64,000 bases of DNA from Clostridium sp. CAG:793 (GCA_000433915.1 HF993646.1:165427-229426); one strand, 5' to 3'; shown: positions 26,486-35,807, counted from the first letter of the stretch. Numbers and translations are program-made. Notes: a model not told the origin generated them from the letters alone.

Positions 26486-28444
26486 TTATGCTTCACCTGT
26501 TAGTTGTTTTATTTGGTCACGTATTTCAGCTGCTTTTTCAAATTCAAGATTTTGCGCATATTTAAGCATTTCCTCTGTTAATCTGTTTACAGCATCTTCA
26601 ACTGTTTCGCCTTTCTTAATATTTAGTTCCTCTTGATTGTCTGATACTTGATATGTCGCTTTTATTGTCTCTCTGATTGCTTTTTTTATTGTTGTTGGAG
26701 TAATATTATGTTCTGCATTATACTCTTGCTGGATTTTTCTTCTTCTGTTTGTTTCTGTAATAGCTTTGTCCATTGATTCAGTTAATTCATCAGCATACAT
26801 TATAACTTTTCCATCTGTATTTCTTGCTGCACGCCCTATTGTTTGTATTAATGATCTTTCTGAACGTAAAAATCCTTCTTTATCCGCATCTAATATTGCA
26901 ACTAATGATACCTCTGGTATGTCCAATCCCTCTCTTAATAGGTTGATTCCTACTAAGACATCGAATTTGCCCATACGTAAATCTCTTATTATTTCCATTC
27001 TTTCTAATGCTTTTATATCAGAGTGCATATATCGTACTTTTATATCTAATCCTGTTAGATATTTTGTTAAATCTTCTGCCATCTTTTTAGTTAAAGTTGT
27101 TACTAAAATTCTTTCATTTCTTTCCGTTCTCTCACGAATCTGTTTTATTAAATCATCTACTTGATTTTCTACTGGTCTAACTTCGATTTTTGGATCAAGT
27201 AATCCTGTTGGTCTAATTATTTGTTCAACTACTCTTTCTTTAGAATGTTCTTTTTCATAATCTCCAGGTGTAGCACTTACGAATACTACTTGATTTATTC
27301 TTTCCTCAAATTCTTCAAATTTTAAAGGTCTATTATCAAATGCTGATGGTAGTCTAAATCCGTAATTTACAAGTGTTTCTTTCCTTGCTCTATCTCCATT
27401 GTACATAGCTCTTACTTGTGGAATAGTTGCATGTGATTCATCTATTAATAATAGGAAATCTTTTGGAAAATAATCGAATAATGTAAATGGTGCACTTCCT
27501 GGTTCTCTTCCGCTTATATGTCTTGAATAGTTCTCAATTCCTTGGCAAAATCCCGTTTCTTTCATCATTTCCAAGTCAAAATTTGTTCTTTCTTCTATTC
27601 TCTGAGCTTCTAGCAATTTTCCATTATCTTTGAAGTATTTTACTCTTTCTTTAAGCTCCTCTTGTATCGTAGTTATTGCTCTTTCCATTTTATCAGCGGT
27701 TGTTACATAATGTGAATTAGGGAATATCATTACATGATTTCTACTTCCTTCAACCTTTCCTGTAAGAGCATTTATGCTATCTATCTTTTCTATTTCATCT
27801 CCCCAAAAGCTAACTCTCACAGCAGTTTCACTTTCGTCAGATGGATAGATTTCAACTACATCTCCTTTTGCTCTAAAAGTTCCTCTCTTGAAATCAAGCT
27901 CATTTCGTGTGTATTGCAAACTTATTAACTTTTTTAAAAGCTCATTTCTGTCTTTTTGCATTCCTGGTCTTAATGATATAATCATATTTTCATAGTCAAT
28001 TGGGTCTCCTAAACCGTATATACATGACACAGATGCAACTACTATTACGTCTCTAGTTTCAAATAGTGATGCTGTCGCTGAATGTCTTAATTTATCAATC
28101 TCATCATTAATTGATGCATCTTTTTCTATATATGTATCTGATGATGGAACATAGGCTTCCGGTTGGTAATAGTCGTAATAAGATACAAAGTATTCAACTC
28201 TATTCTCTGGGAAAAATTCTTTAAATTCTGAATATAGCTGTCCTGCTAATGTTTTGTTGTGTGCTAAAACAAGAGTTGGTCTTTGCGTTTTTTCTATTAT
28301 ATTTGCCATTGTAAATGTCTTACCAGAACCAGTAACACCTAAAAGTGTCTGAAACTTTTTTCCATCTTCAATTCCTTTACTCAAATATTCTATTGCCTGA
28401 GGTTGGTCGCCTGTTGGCTTATATTCTGAATGTAATTTAAACAT
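26486..28444 (-). CDS. uvrB: UvrB excinuclease ABC subunit B
   Basis: DNA-loading helicase-like subunit of nucleotide excision repair. 652 residues. Walker [16 protein letters not shown] (about 37-51), the beta-hairpin [12 protein letters not shown] (about 92-103), DEXX-like [12 protein letters not shown] near 337, helicase motif [19 protein letters not shown] near 540 and a C-terminal UVR domain ([24 protein letters not shown]) that binds UvrA/UvrC. GGGGAGG lies 5 nt before the ATG. Full length. Confidence 0.98.
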   Translation of the reverse strand: MFKLHSEYKPTGDQPQAIEYLSKGIEDGKKFQTLLGVTGSGKTFTMANIIEKTQRPTLVLAHNKTLAGQLYSEFKEFFPENRVEYFVSYYDYYQPEAYVPSSDTYIEKDASINDEIDKLRHSATASLFETRDVIVVASVSCIYGLGDPIDYENMIISLRPGMQKDRNELLKKLISLQYTRNELDFKRGTFRAKGDVVEIYPSDESETAVRVSFWGDEIEKIDSINALTGKVEGSRNHVMIFPNSHYVTTADKMERAITTIQEELKERVKYFKDNGKLLEAQRIEERTNFDLEMMKETGFCQGIENYSRHISGREPGSAPFTLFDYFPKDFLLLIDESHATIPQVRAMYNGDRARKETLVNYGFRLPSAFDNRPLKFEEFEERINQVVFVSATPGDYEKEHSKERVVEQIIRPTGLLDPKIEVRPVENQVDDLIKQIRERTERNERILVTTLTKKMAEDLTKYLTGLDIKVRYMHSDIKALERMEIIRDLRMGKFDVLVGINLLREGLDIPEVSLVAILDADKEGFLRSERSLIQTIGRAARNTDGKVIMYADELTESMDKAITETNRRRKIQQEYNAEHNITPTTIKKAIRETIKATYQVSDNQEELNIKKGETVEDAVNRLTEEMLKYAQNLEFEKAAEIRDQIKQLTGEA

Positions 28445-28467
28445 TTTTCCTCCCCTTTATGATATAT

Positions 28468-28683
28468 CTAAGATTTATTGTACTCAACACATTTCTCTTC
28501 TAATAATTTAAAATTACAACATCTTTTCCTTATATTTTCCGGTAATTTTCCATTAGTATATAATTGATATAGTTTGAGCGATTTACTTTTTATTTGTTTA
28601 TAGTTTGCATTTAACCATTCTAGTTGTTCTCTTAATAATTTTTGGTACTTTAATTCTGCAATAGTCTGTATTAACTCTAACAA
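28468..28683 (-). CDS. Small hypothetical ORF upstream of uvrB
   Basis: 71 codons opening with TTG at 28683 directly after an in-frame stop, and with no visible SD, so it may be the tail of a decayed gene rather than an intact one. The peptide is helical and basic (KYQKLLREQLEWLNANYKQI, RKRCCNFKLLEEKCVEY). It ends 23 nt before uvrB. Not recognised. Confidence 0.3.
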   Translation of the reverse strand: MLELIQTIAELKYQKLLREQLEWLNANYKQIKSKSLKLYQLYTNGKLPENIRKRCCNFKLLEEKCVEYNKS

Positions 28684-28765
28684 TTTTTAAATTTATAATC
28701 AATATATTTTACCTTCATAATTTTTAATTATATATTAAAGTTTATAAAAATACAATAATATAAAA

Positions 28766-28789
28766 GGATTAGAGTATAATCTCTAATCC
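28766..28789 (-). terminator. Terminator after the repeat ORF
   Basis: GGATTAGAG-ATTATA-CTCTAATCC on the minus strand, 9-bp perfect stem followed by TTTTATATT. It overlaps the stop codon of the small ORF at 28783-28923. Confidence 0.7.
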
Positions 28790-28923
28790 CAAACTTTTTC
28801 AAATTCCAATTTAATGGCTGGAAACACCGCTTTTTTTAGTTCCAATTCAATGGCTGGATTCACCGCTTTTTTCAGTTCCAATTTAGTGGCTGGATTCACC
28901 AACTTTTTTGCTATTTCTAGCAA
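28783..28923 (-). CDS. Small ORF built from three 12-residue repeats, perhaps the tail of a lost gene
   Basis: On the minus strand the 36-bp repeats read in one frame as KLVNPATKLELK, KAVNPAIELELK and KAVFPAIKLEFE, followed by KVWD and a stop that is merged with a terminator hairpin. The nearest usable start is a TTG at 28923 without SD, and a stop (TAG) lies just upstream. A repeat ending exactly at a terminator suggests a real 3' end, so this could be the C-terminal remnant of a longer repetitive protein. Function unknown. Confidence 0.35.
   Translation of the reverse strand: MLEIAKKLVNPATKLELKKAVNPAIELELKKAVFPAIKLEFEKVWD
28802..28909. repeat. Three tandem copies of a 36-bp repeat
   Basis: Copies begin at 28802, 28838 and 28874 and share TTCCAATT, TGGCTGGA and CACC followed by a T-run. 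There is no spacer between copies, and the unit is in register with codons (12 codons) on both strands. It is noticeably richer in G+C than the flanks. Confidence 0.9.
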
Positions 28924-29026
28924 TAATATTATATGCTAATTATATAAATTTATTGCTTTCTGTATTATAATATAACATAATTTTGGGTAATAATCAATAT
29001 TTTTTGAAAAATTTTAGTAAAAAAAT

Positions 29027-29088
29027 GACATTAGAAGTAGTAGAATAAAAGGGGATGTTTAAAAACACAAATACCTACTTCCAATGTC
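29027..29088. repeat. 62-bp inverted repeat element
   Basis: GACATTAGAAGTAG (29027-29040) and CTACTTCCAATGTC (29075-29088) are complementary except for one position, enclosing 34 nt. On the minus strand the second arm is followed by ATTTTTTTAC, so the whole can act as a long terminator for the broken ORF at 29166-29327. It could also be a miniature mobile element end. The rest of 28924-29165 is AT-rich and shows nothing else. Confidence 0.6.
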
Positions 29089-29165
29089 GATTATATTATA
29101 ACAACTGATTATGAATTTTTTGTGAATGTTTTATATTTTTTGGTTGTTTTATATTGCTTTTCCAT

Positions 29166-29327
29166 TTACATATAGTTTATATCCATGTCAGATTCTATAT
29201 AACCACCATGAGTTGCATCTAGTTCTCTTGCTGATGCACTTCCTGTTGTGATAATTTTTGAATCACTTGATGTACTTGAAGAATCTTGTATTCCTTAATT
29301 ATTGTTTGATGTTTGACTTGTATTCAT
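29166..29327 (-). pseudogene. Broken small ORF with internal stop
   Basis: From ATG 29327 the frame reads MNTSQTSNNN, then a TAA at 29295-29297, then GIQDSSSTSSDSKIITTG and on to DATHGGYIESDMDINYM before the final stop at 29166. The Ser/Thr-rich composition continues across the stop, so a coding frame appears to have been interrupted by one mutation. An AGGAGG lies 19 nt before the ATG, too far for normal initiation, so part of the 5' end may also be lost. Confidence 0.4.
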
Positions 29328-29430
29328 ATTTTTATATAATACTAATCCTCCTGCTAGTTTTCTTTATTTTTTCGTTTTTATTTTAATATTTAAACATTAA
29401 AATAAGCTTAAAAAAATAAAAAACTTGGTA

Positions 29431-31131
29431 TTATTTTTTACCAAGTTTACCTTCTATAAATTCTTTTGATATTTTTATTGTTGTAGGTCTTCCATGTGGA
29501 CATGTGTATGGGTTATTTAAAGTAAGTAAATTTTGTATCAAACTATCAACTTCAGTTCGTGATAAATCCATATTTGCTTTTACTGCTGCTTTACATGCAA
29601 CTGTTGCGATAAATCTTTCTTCAACATCTTTTATTGATGTTCTTCCATCTGAAATCATTTCATCTAATGTATCTAAAAATACATTTTTAGTTTTAGATTT
29701 ATATTCCAAATCTGGAATTGAATTTACTTTTATTGTATTATCTCCAAATAATTCTACATCAAATCCTGTATTTTCAATTAAGTCCTTATTTTCTTCAACA
29801 AATTTGTACTCTCTATATGGTAATGTTATTATATCTGGTACTAATAACATTTGACTATCATGCTTAATTTTGTTTTTGTAATGTTCTTTTATCTGTTCGT
29901 ATAAAAGTCTTTCATGAGCGGCATGTTGATCTATAAGATATAATTCATTTTTTATTTCTACAACTATATAAGTTTTGAACAAAATTCCTATATATCTGTA
30001 TTCTACTTTTCTTTTTTCTTCTCTTCTAATTAATGTACTTTCTTGATTTTTTTTAGTAAATCCCGCTTCATCTGTCAAAAATTCATATTCATTTTTTATA
30101 TATTCATTATTTTCTTTTTCTTCTTCATGATTTCCTAGAAATTCTGCTGTTAGCATCGCTTTTTTTATCGCATGATATATGATTCTACATATCATGCTTT
30201 CATCTTTAAATCTAACTTCTATTTTACTAGGATGTACATTCACATCATAAAAATTTGCAGGCATTTCAATTTCTAATACAAATAGTCCATATTTTCCTAT
30301 ACCAGTTGCGCCTTTGAATGCTTGATCAGCACTTGATGTTAAGGCTGCATTTTTTATGTATCTATGGTTTAGAAAAAATATCTGGCTCTTTCTATTTTCT
30401 CGTGCAACCATTGTATTTCCTATTATTCCAGTTACATGAATGCCCTGCTCTTCATAATCAACTAGAACTAAATTTTCTTTTATTTCTTTGCCAAACATTT
30501 TGTAAATTACATCATTTATATTTCCATTGCCATTTGAATCAAATATTACTTTGTCATTATTAATTAATCTAAATGATATTTGAGGATTTGATAATGAAGC
30601 ATTTTGTATCCATTCTTTTATGTATCGTGTTTCTGTTGCATCATTTTTTAAGAATTTATATCTAACAGGCACATTATAGAAAAGATTTTCTACGATTATT
30701 GTAGTTCCTGCCTGAGCTCCGCATTCTTCTATCTCTTCAATATCTCCTGCCTGAACTACCATTTTATTTCCTAGCATGTCGTCTTGTTTTCTTGAAATCA
30801 TTGTAAGTCTTGACACTGCTGCAATACTTGCCAAAGCTTCTCCTCTAAAACCCATCGTGTATGTATGATCAAGGTCTTCAACTTTTCTTATTTTACTCGT
30901 TGCATGTCTTTCTATTGATAGTTCCATATCATCTTTGGCAATCCCTTTTCCATTGTCAGTTACTTTTATAAATGTTTTTCCACCATTTTTTATTTCAACT
31001 ATTATTCGTGTTGCTTCTGCATCTATTGCATTGTCTACAAGCTCTTTTACTGCATTTGCTGGTCTTTCTACAACTTCACCTGCTGCCATTTGGTTAATAG
31101 TTAAATCATCTAATAATACAATTTGTCCCAT
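29431..31131 (-). CDS. mutL: DNA mismatch repair protein MutL
   Basis: GHKL ATPase plus C-terminal endonuclease. 566 residues. N-terminal ATP-binding motifs ELVDNAIDAEATRI (about 31-44), DNGKGIAKDDM near 60 and GFRGEALASIA near 95. The C-terminal domain has LIDQHAAHERLLYEQ (DQHA-x2-E-x4-E endonuclease motif), CKAAVKAN and the CPHGRP zinc/beta-clamp-associated motif, so it is of the nicking type found in organisms without MutH. No mutS lies in the window. The 5' end is 81 bp from the carboxypeptidase stop with a terminator between them, so mutL is probably a separate unit. Confidence 0.97.
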   Translation of the reverse strand: MGQIVLLDDLTINQMAAGEVVERPANAVKELVDNAIDAEATRIIVEIKNGGKTFIKVTDNGKGIAKDDMELSIERHATSKIRKVEDLDHTYTMGFRGEALASIAAVSRLTMISRKQDDMLGNKMVVQAGDIEEIEECGAQAGTTIIVENLFYNVPVRYKFLKNDATETRYIKEWIQNASLSNPQISFRLINNDKVIFDSNGNGNINDVIYKMFGKEIKENLVLVDYEEQGIHVTGIIGNTMVARENRKSQIFFLNHRYIKNAALTSSADQAFKGATGIGKYGLFVLEIEMPANFYDVNVHPSKIEVRFKDESMICRIIYHAIKKAMLTAEFLGNHEEEKENNEYIKNEYEFLTDEAGFTKKNQESTLIRREEKRKVEYRYIGILFKTYIVVEIKNELYLIDQHAAHERLLYEQIKEHYKNKIKHDSQMLLVPDIITLPYREYKFVEENKDLIENTGFDVELFGDNTIKVNSIPDLEYKSKTKNVFLDTLDEMISDGRTSIKDVEERFIATVACKAAVKANMDLSRTEVDSLIQNLLTLNNPYTCPHGRPTTIKISKEFIEGKLGKK

Positions 31132-31183
31132 TTTTCTATCTTCTTTTTATTATTTTCAAATATATATTATCATAAAAAAAATG

Positions 31184-31210
31184 ATTAAGCAAGCTTGATA
31201 CTTGCTTAAT
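31184..31210 (-). terminator. Terminator of the D,D-carboxypeptidase gene
   Basis: ATTAAGCAAG and CTTGCTTAAT, 10-bp perfect stem with 7-nt loop, then CATTTTTTTT on the minus strand. It lies 3 bp after the stop. Confidence 0.9.
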
Positions 31211-31212
31211 TT

Positions 31213-32445
31213 CTATCTAAGTAGTCTAAACCATTTTTGATAAATTTCCGAAATCATTGATATTACTCCATATTTTTCAATATCTTCATTAGCAATTAAA
31301 TCTATTGTTGCAATATCACTATCTCCATTATTAAATCTAACTTCACCTATCTTCTGCCCTTTATGTACTGGTGCATGTATGTTATTAAAAATCTCTATGT
31401 TTTGAGTAATCTCATTTGAGTTTGATTTAGATAATATTACTCCATAATTTTCTTTTAAAATTGCATTTGTTTCCTTTTTTATTCCTTTTTCAACCTCTAC
31501 TGTTCCAACGGTATCACCTTTTGTAGCTAATTGTCTATACTGATAATTTGAAAATCCATAATCTAATAATTTCCTTGCTTCATTAAATCTTATCTTACTT
31601 GTTTCAGCTTTCATTATTACTGCTATAAGTGATAATCCATTTCTTGTTGCACTAGCTGATAAATTAAATAATGCAACCGATGTTGAACCTGTTTTTAGCC
31701 CTGTGCATCCTTCATAATTTCTAACTAGTTTATTTGTATTTACAAGTTGTGATTTTCCATCCCTTAAAGAGTCCATATATATTGTAGTGTAGTTTGTGAT
31801 TGTTTGATGTTTTGTTAGCAGTTCTCTTGACATTAAAGCAATATCATAAGGAGATGTTTCATGTCCGTCTTCATCTATTCCATGGCAGTTTTTAAATGTG
31901 GTATCATTCATCCCGAGTTCTTTAGCTTTTTCGTTCATTTTCTTAACAAATGCTTCTTGCGAACCTTCCAAAAATTCTGCAAGTGCTACTATACAGTCAT
32001 TTGCAGATGCTAGGCATACTGCTTTTAGCATTTCATCAACAGTTAATTCTTCACGAGTATCAAGCCATATCTGTGATCCGCCCATTTTAGCTGCAGTTTC
32101 ACTGCATGGAACTTTGTCTTTTAATGATATTTTTCCGGAGTCTAGAGCTTCCATTACTAATAATAGTGACATTACTTTGGTTACAGAAGCAGGTCTCATT
32201 TTCTCATGCATATTATAATCATATAACACTTGACCACTATTTTGCTCTATTAATATAGCTCCTCCGCAAGTTAGTCCTAGTGGGTTCGAGGTTTCAGTTG
32301 TTGCTGATATTGATGTTTGAATCGTTTGACTTGACTCTCTTTGCTGTGGTGACCATACTGGAATACTATATTCACTAACTGCATATGAACCATTGCATAT
32401 TATTACAGTTACGATTGCTGTAATAATTGATATTACTTTTTTCAT
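31213..32445 (-). CDS. dacF: D-alanyl-D-alanine carboxypeptidase (PBP5/DacF type)
   Basis: Low-molecular-weight penicillin-binding protein trimming peptidoglycan stem peptides outside the membrane. 410 residues with a signal peptide (MKKVISIITAIVTVIICNGSYAV). Active-site motifs: SVTKV (S-x-x-K) near 87, SAND (S-x-N) near 146, and KTGS near 248. The C-terminal region (about 300-390) is a PBP5 domain, and the extreme C-terminus is an amphipathic helix (ISEIYQKWFRLLR) that anchors such proteins to the outer face of the membrane. GGAGG precedes the ATG. DacF and DacB cannot be told apart here, so the symbol is tentative. Confidence 0.88.
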   Translation of the reverse strand: MKKVISIITAIVTVIICNGSYAVSEYSIPVWSPQQRESSQTIQTSISATTETSNPLGLTCGGAILIEQNSGQVLYDYNMHEKMRPASVTKVMSLLLVMEALDSGKISLKDKVPCSETAAKMGGSQIWLDTREELTVDEMLKAVCLASANDCIVALAEFLEGSQEAFVKKMNEKAKELGMNDTTFKNCHGIDEDGHETSPYDIALMSRELLTKHQTITNYTTIYMDSLRDGKSQLVNTNKLVRNYEGCTGLKTGSTSVALFNLSASATRNGLSLIAVIMKAETSKIRFNEARKLLDYGFSNYQYRQLATKGDTVGTVEVEKGIKKETNAILKENYGVILSKSNSNEITQNIEIFNNIHAPVHKGQKIGEVRFNNGDSDIATIDLIANEDIEKYGVISMISEIYQKWFRLLR

Positions 32446-32531
32446 AGTTTAATCCTCCAATTAGTACATAGTATTCAGATAATTTGCAAATTATCACCTA
32501 TTTTATACTATATTTATTGGAGGATTTTGTA

Positions 32532-34199
32532 TTAATCTTTTATTGATGTATGAGCATTTTGCTGTTTTAAACGTAAGTATCCAAGTTCTTCCCATCTATT
32601 ATACGCTAGATTTAATCTAAATAATAATTTGGGTTTAGCTCCTGCTCTGTTTTTATCAACAACGCAAGAATAATATCGTACATCTGGATCTTTGAATTTT
32701 TCTAGTTCATATACTTCTTCATCAGTTTCGTTTAGAGAATATTGATAATTTCCTAGATTTTCTGTATGAATTTGTTTAAATAAACATAATGTATCTAAAA
32801 CCTCTTTTACAGTTCTGCTTACTGCCATATCGTTTACACTTAAGTTAATTGGATCTGTTGATGTTTCTGCTAATTGAAGTGTTGAGCCTATATACATATC
32901 AAAGTTTTGAGCTAAGTTTGATAATATAGTAGCTGTCTTTTTTAGTTCTTCTCCATTTCCAATGTTATCAATATCTGTTTTTAAAGTATCATAAAATACA
33001 TATTCTATCTTTTCTTTGTAGTAATAGTTCATTATTACTTTTTTTAATTCATCATTTGTATGGTCTGTTATATCTATAAAGTAAATTGAGTTTTTTAACT
33101 TTTCGTTAAACCAATTTGTTACTTTTAGTACTTCTACAAATTCTTCTGATATGCTTATAAGTCTTTTTGCAAATACTTCTTGGCTTTCTCCTTCATTTCT
33201 TAGTATATATCCGTTTTCATCTTTTAATATTGTTTGGTCATTTGGATCTGTAGGTCTGAATTTGAATGCTAACAACTCATTTTCTGATACATGTAGTTTC
33301 TGTCCATGAAGTTTTTGAATCTCTGGATTATTTACTATTGTTGTAATCAGACATAATTTCATTTTTTCTTCAGACATTTCATTAGATATAATTAGTACTT
33401 TCTTTTTATGTACTAATGCAATATTGGCTGCTAAATTTATGATAAATCTACTCTTACCAGAGTTTGAAGGCATTGCAAATGCCGAGGTTTCTCCCTTTCT
33501 TATTCCTTTAAATACACTTGTTAGTATTGGGAATGGTAATTCAAGTCCATTTGTAAGTACATTATCACCTTTTACTAAAAAATCTGTTAAATCTTGATTT
33601 AAGACTGCTCTTTTAAATTTCTCTGTTGCTGTAACTTGTTCTACTGTGTTTTTAACGTCTTCAACTGTCATTTTGTCATATAGTTCATAGTCTAATATTT
33701 CAACTATTTTAGGTTGTATTTCTTTTACTGGTATATCTAAATAGCTTTTTCTAATTACAAATAATTTTCTTAATTCTGTATATGTTTCATCAAGTTTATA
33801 TTCACTTTTATAAAATTCATCCTTAATTGTATTTTTTAATTGATATAAATCCTGTGTTTCTTTTGCAAATGTATATCCTTCTTTTGCTTTTACTGGTGCA
33901 TATTTTTCTCCATCAGTGAATAATATCTTTTTATATATATTTAACATATTTTCGTCTGCAAAATAGCATTCATCTGACAAGAAATAATATACTGATATCG
34001 ACTTTATTTCATTTAAAATTAATCCTATATATCTTCTCTCTAATGTTGTATCAGCTAATTTTGGTGGATATAAGTTCGAATCATCTTCTGTATCTCCCAA
34101 AGTAAAATTATAATCTTCATCATCACTTGTATCTTCTATCTGCTCACCTTGATTTATTGATCTTAGTGCATTTAAAATGTCATCATTTGAATCTATCAT
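32532..34199 (-). CDS. DnaB-like (RecA-fold) ATPase, divergent
   Basis: 555 residues. The central part (about 230-420) is a RecA-type ATPase related to the DnaB C-terminal domain: Walker A PSNSGKSRFIINLAANIAL, followed by KKVLIISNEMSEEKMKLCL, matching the DnaB H1a strand with its conserved Glu-Met-Ser, and YVFYDTLKTDI as a Walker B strand. The N-terminal 180 residues are acidic and helical and do not resemble the DnaB N-domain. The replicative dnaB is usually near ssb/rplI, which are not here, so this is probably a paralogue or an acquired helicase-like protein. It is not obviously a phage gene by context. GGAG lies 9 nt before the ATG. Confidence 0.6.
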   Translation of the reverse strand: MIDSNDDILNALRSINQGEQIEDTSDDEDYNFTLGDTEDDSNLYPPKLADTTLERRYIGLILNEIKSISVYYFLSDECYFADENMLNIYKKILFTDGEKYAPVKAKEGYTFAKETQDLYQLKNTIKDEFYKSEYKLDETYTELRKLFVIRKSYLDIPVKEIQPKIVEILDYELYDKMTVEDVKNTVEQVTATEKFKRAVLNQDLTDFLVKGDNVLTNGLELPFPILTSVFKGIRKGETSAFAMPSNSGKSRFIINLAANIALVHKKKVLIISNEMSEEKMKLCLITTIVNNPEIQKLHGQKLHVSENELLAFKFRPTDPNDQTILKDENGYILRNEGESQEVFAKRLISISEEFVEVLKVTNWFNEKLKNSIYFIDITDHTNDELKKVIMNYYYKEKIEYVFYDTLKTDIDNIGNGEELKKTATILSNLAQNFDMYIGSTLQLAETSTDPINLSVNDMAVSRTVKEVLDTLCLFKQIHTENLGNYQYSLNETDEEVYELEKFKDPDVRYYSCVVDKNRAGAKPKLLFRLNLAYNRWEELGYLRLKQQNAHTSIKD

Positions 34200-34298
34200 T
34201 TTTAAAGTCTCCTTTATTTTTATTTGTTTTAATATTATTCTATTTAATTATCTTTGTCAATAAAATTAATTAAACATTTGGTTTAAGGAGTGAATTTC

Positions 34299-35174
34299 TT
34301 GAAAAAGTTTTTTGTAATTAATTTAAAAGTTTGGATTTCAACTATACTAATTTTAGTTCTATTGCTATCTTGTATTAGTATATCGATTAATTTAAGCAAT
34401 CAGAGTATCAAAACTATGATCAAAGTTCCAATTATCATGTATCATAGTATTCTTAAGGATAAAAAAAGAAATAACAAGTACGTTATATCTCCTTCTCAGC
34501 TAGAATCAGATATGCTATATATTCGTGAAAATGGCTATACAACTATTTTCGTATCAGATCTTGTCTCATACGTTTATGATAATGTTCCTCTACCCGATAA
34601 GCCCATAATTTTGACATTTGATGATGGCGATTATAATAATCTTACATACGCATATCCATTGCTTGAAAAATACGATATGAAAGCTGTTATTTCTATCGTT
34701 GGTTCATACACTGATACATATACTAAAAGTGGTGAAACTAACCCTAATTATAGTTATTTGCGTTGGAGTGATATACAATTTCTTTATAATAGTAATAGAA
34801 TCGAGTTTGGTAATCATACTTACGATCTTCATAAAAGTTTTGGGGGCAGAAATGGTGCAAAGAAAAAATCTAATGAAACTTTGGAAAATTATAAATCAGT
34901 TATTAGTCAAGATATATTAAAATTGCAAGATGAATTTAAAAGCTATATTGATATTACTCCGTCATTATTTACATATCCTTTTGGTTCGTTTTGCAAAGAG
35001 TCTGTTCCTATTATAAAAGATTTGGGATTTAAGTCAAGTTTATCTTGTACAGAAGGAATAAATTATATAACTGATGATTCTAATTGTCTTTTTGGTTTAA
35101 AACGTTTTAATCGTAGCTCGCGAACTTCTACTTCTGCGTTCTTTAAAAAGATTGAAATTATGCTTGATAAATAA
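34299..35174 (+). CDS. Polysaccharide deacetylase
   Basis: Membrane-anchored NodB-domain deacetylase acting on peptidoglycan or a surface glycan. 291 residues. N-terminal membrane segment (WISTILILVLLLSCISISI), then the NodB homology domain: VPIIMYHSIL near 48, metal-binding LTFDDGDYNNLTYAYP near 108, IEFGNHTYDLH (His-based motif 2) near 170, and FTYPFGSFCKESVP near 225. The chosen start is TTG at 34299, 8 nt after AAGGAG; the in-frame GTG nine bases earlier overlaps the SD. It is a plus-strand single gene. Confidence 0.85.
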   Translation: MKKFFVINLKVWISTILILVLLLSCISISINLSNQSIKTMIKVPIIMYHSILKDKKRNNKYVISPSQLESDMLYIRENGYTTIFVSDLVSYVYDNVPLPDKPIILTFDDGDYNNLTYAYPLLEKYDMKAVISIVGSYTDTYTKSGETNPNYSYLRWSDIQFLYNSNRIEFGNHTYDLHKSFGGRNGAKKKSNETLENYKSVISQDILKLQDEFKSYIDITPSLFTYPFGSFCKESVPIIKDLGFKSSLSCTEGINYITDDSNCLFGLKRFNRSSRTSTSAFFKKIEIMLDK

Positions 35175-35179
35175 AAAAT

Positions 35180-35219
35180 CGCCCGAGCCATAATGCCGAT
35201 AATGGCAATGGCTCGGGTG
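35180..35219. terminator. Strong GC-rich terminator, shared by convergent genes
   Basis: CGCCCGAGCCAT pairs with ATGGCTCGGGTG (12 bp, one G-T), with an inner GCC/GGC hairpin. Minus-strand T tract ATTTTTTA follows, so it primarily belongs to the GC-rich 35261-35746 gene; the plus-strand deacetylase ends just before it. Confidence 0.9.
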
Positions 35220-35260
35220 ATGGATGTTTGGCTGGCTACGTGGCTATGCGGCCTTGTAGC

Positions 35261-35746
35261 TTATGACCAGATTAAAAGCGGTGTCGTCTCGACAGAATGC
35301 ACATCCTCATAGATGGTCAGTGTTGCCTTAAGAGCTCTTGTGGGCTGTATAGCGTAGATTTCCTCTAATTTGTAGAAACCTATCTTCACCCACTTTTGAG
35401 CTTCTTCGTCCATTCTCCAGATTATATTTGACCTGTCGATCAGATACCTGGTTGGTTCCGGTGTGGCTCCATTCTCTAAGAAAGTAAAGTCTTCCAGAAG
35501 TTTGACTTCTCCTTTTTCGTTTACAAAGAACTGAATCCGCCCCTCAGATCTTATGGCACCTTTCTCATCTACTTCGTAGAAACTAGGCATTGACCTAATA
35601 GTCTGCCCATTTTCCAGTGTGAATGTCTCTTCTTTTCCAAACCGGATTTTTATTCCCGGAGTGGTAAGCAGAGTTCGGAAGTATCTTGCATACTGTCTTA
35701 GTTCAGCTATCGAGTATAGCTGAGGTTTACGGTATACCTTTTCCAA
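35261..35746 (-). CDS. GC-rich orphan gene, hypothetical protein
   Basis: 161 residues, soluble, no motif recognised. N-terminal helix (IAELRQYARYFRTLL), then a beta-rich part (IKIRFGKEETFTLENGQTI, GRIQFFVNEKGEVKLLEDF, NIIWRMDEEAQKWVKIGFY). The start is the TTG at 35746, 8 nt after AAAGGA. Base composition (close to half G+C, with codons such as CGG, CCG and CTG) differs sharply from the neighbours. It has its own near-consensus promoter and GC-rich terminator, so it is a self-contained single-gene cassette, likely acquired. It recalls the similarly GC-rich 47584-47796 cassette, though the proteins share no obvious sequence. Confidence 0.7.
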   Translation of the reverse strand: MEKVYRKPQLYSIAELRQYARYFRTLLTTPGIKIRFGKEETFTLENGQTIRSMPSFYEVDEKGAIRSEGRIQFFVNEKGEVKLLEDFTFLENGATPEPTRYLIDRSNIIWRMDEEAQKWVKIGFYKLEEIYAIQPTRALKATLTIYEDVHSVETTPLLIWS

Positions 35747-35778
35747 TAATATCATCCTTTCCAAATAGTGTACATAAT

Positions 35779-35807
35779 ATTTTACTACTTTATATCATTT
35801 ATGTCAA
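35779..35807 (-). promoter_or_regulatory. Promoter of the GC-rich orphan gene
   Basis: TTGACA, 17 bp, TAAAAT on the minus strand, ending about 33 bp before the start codon. A perfect -35 box. Confidence 0.85.

Noticed and set aside
28802..28909. CRISPR array (three 36-bp repeats)
   Set aside because: Repeats are directly adjacent with no spacers, contain homopolymer runs and are in register with a coding frame. No cas gene nearby.
29041..29110. Plus-strand micro-ORF (MFKNTNTYFQCRLYYNN) after AAAAGGGG
   Set aside because: The SD abuts the ATG, the frame is short and lies across an inverted repeat; no coding signal.
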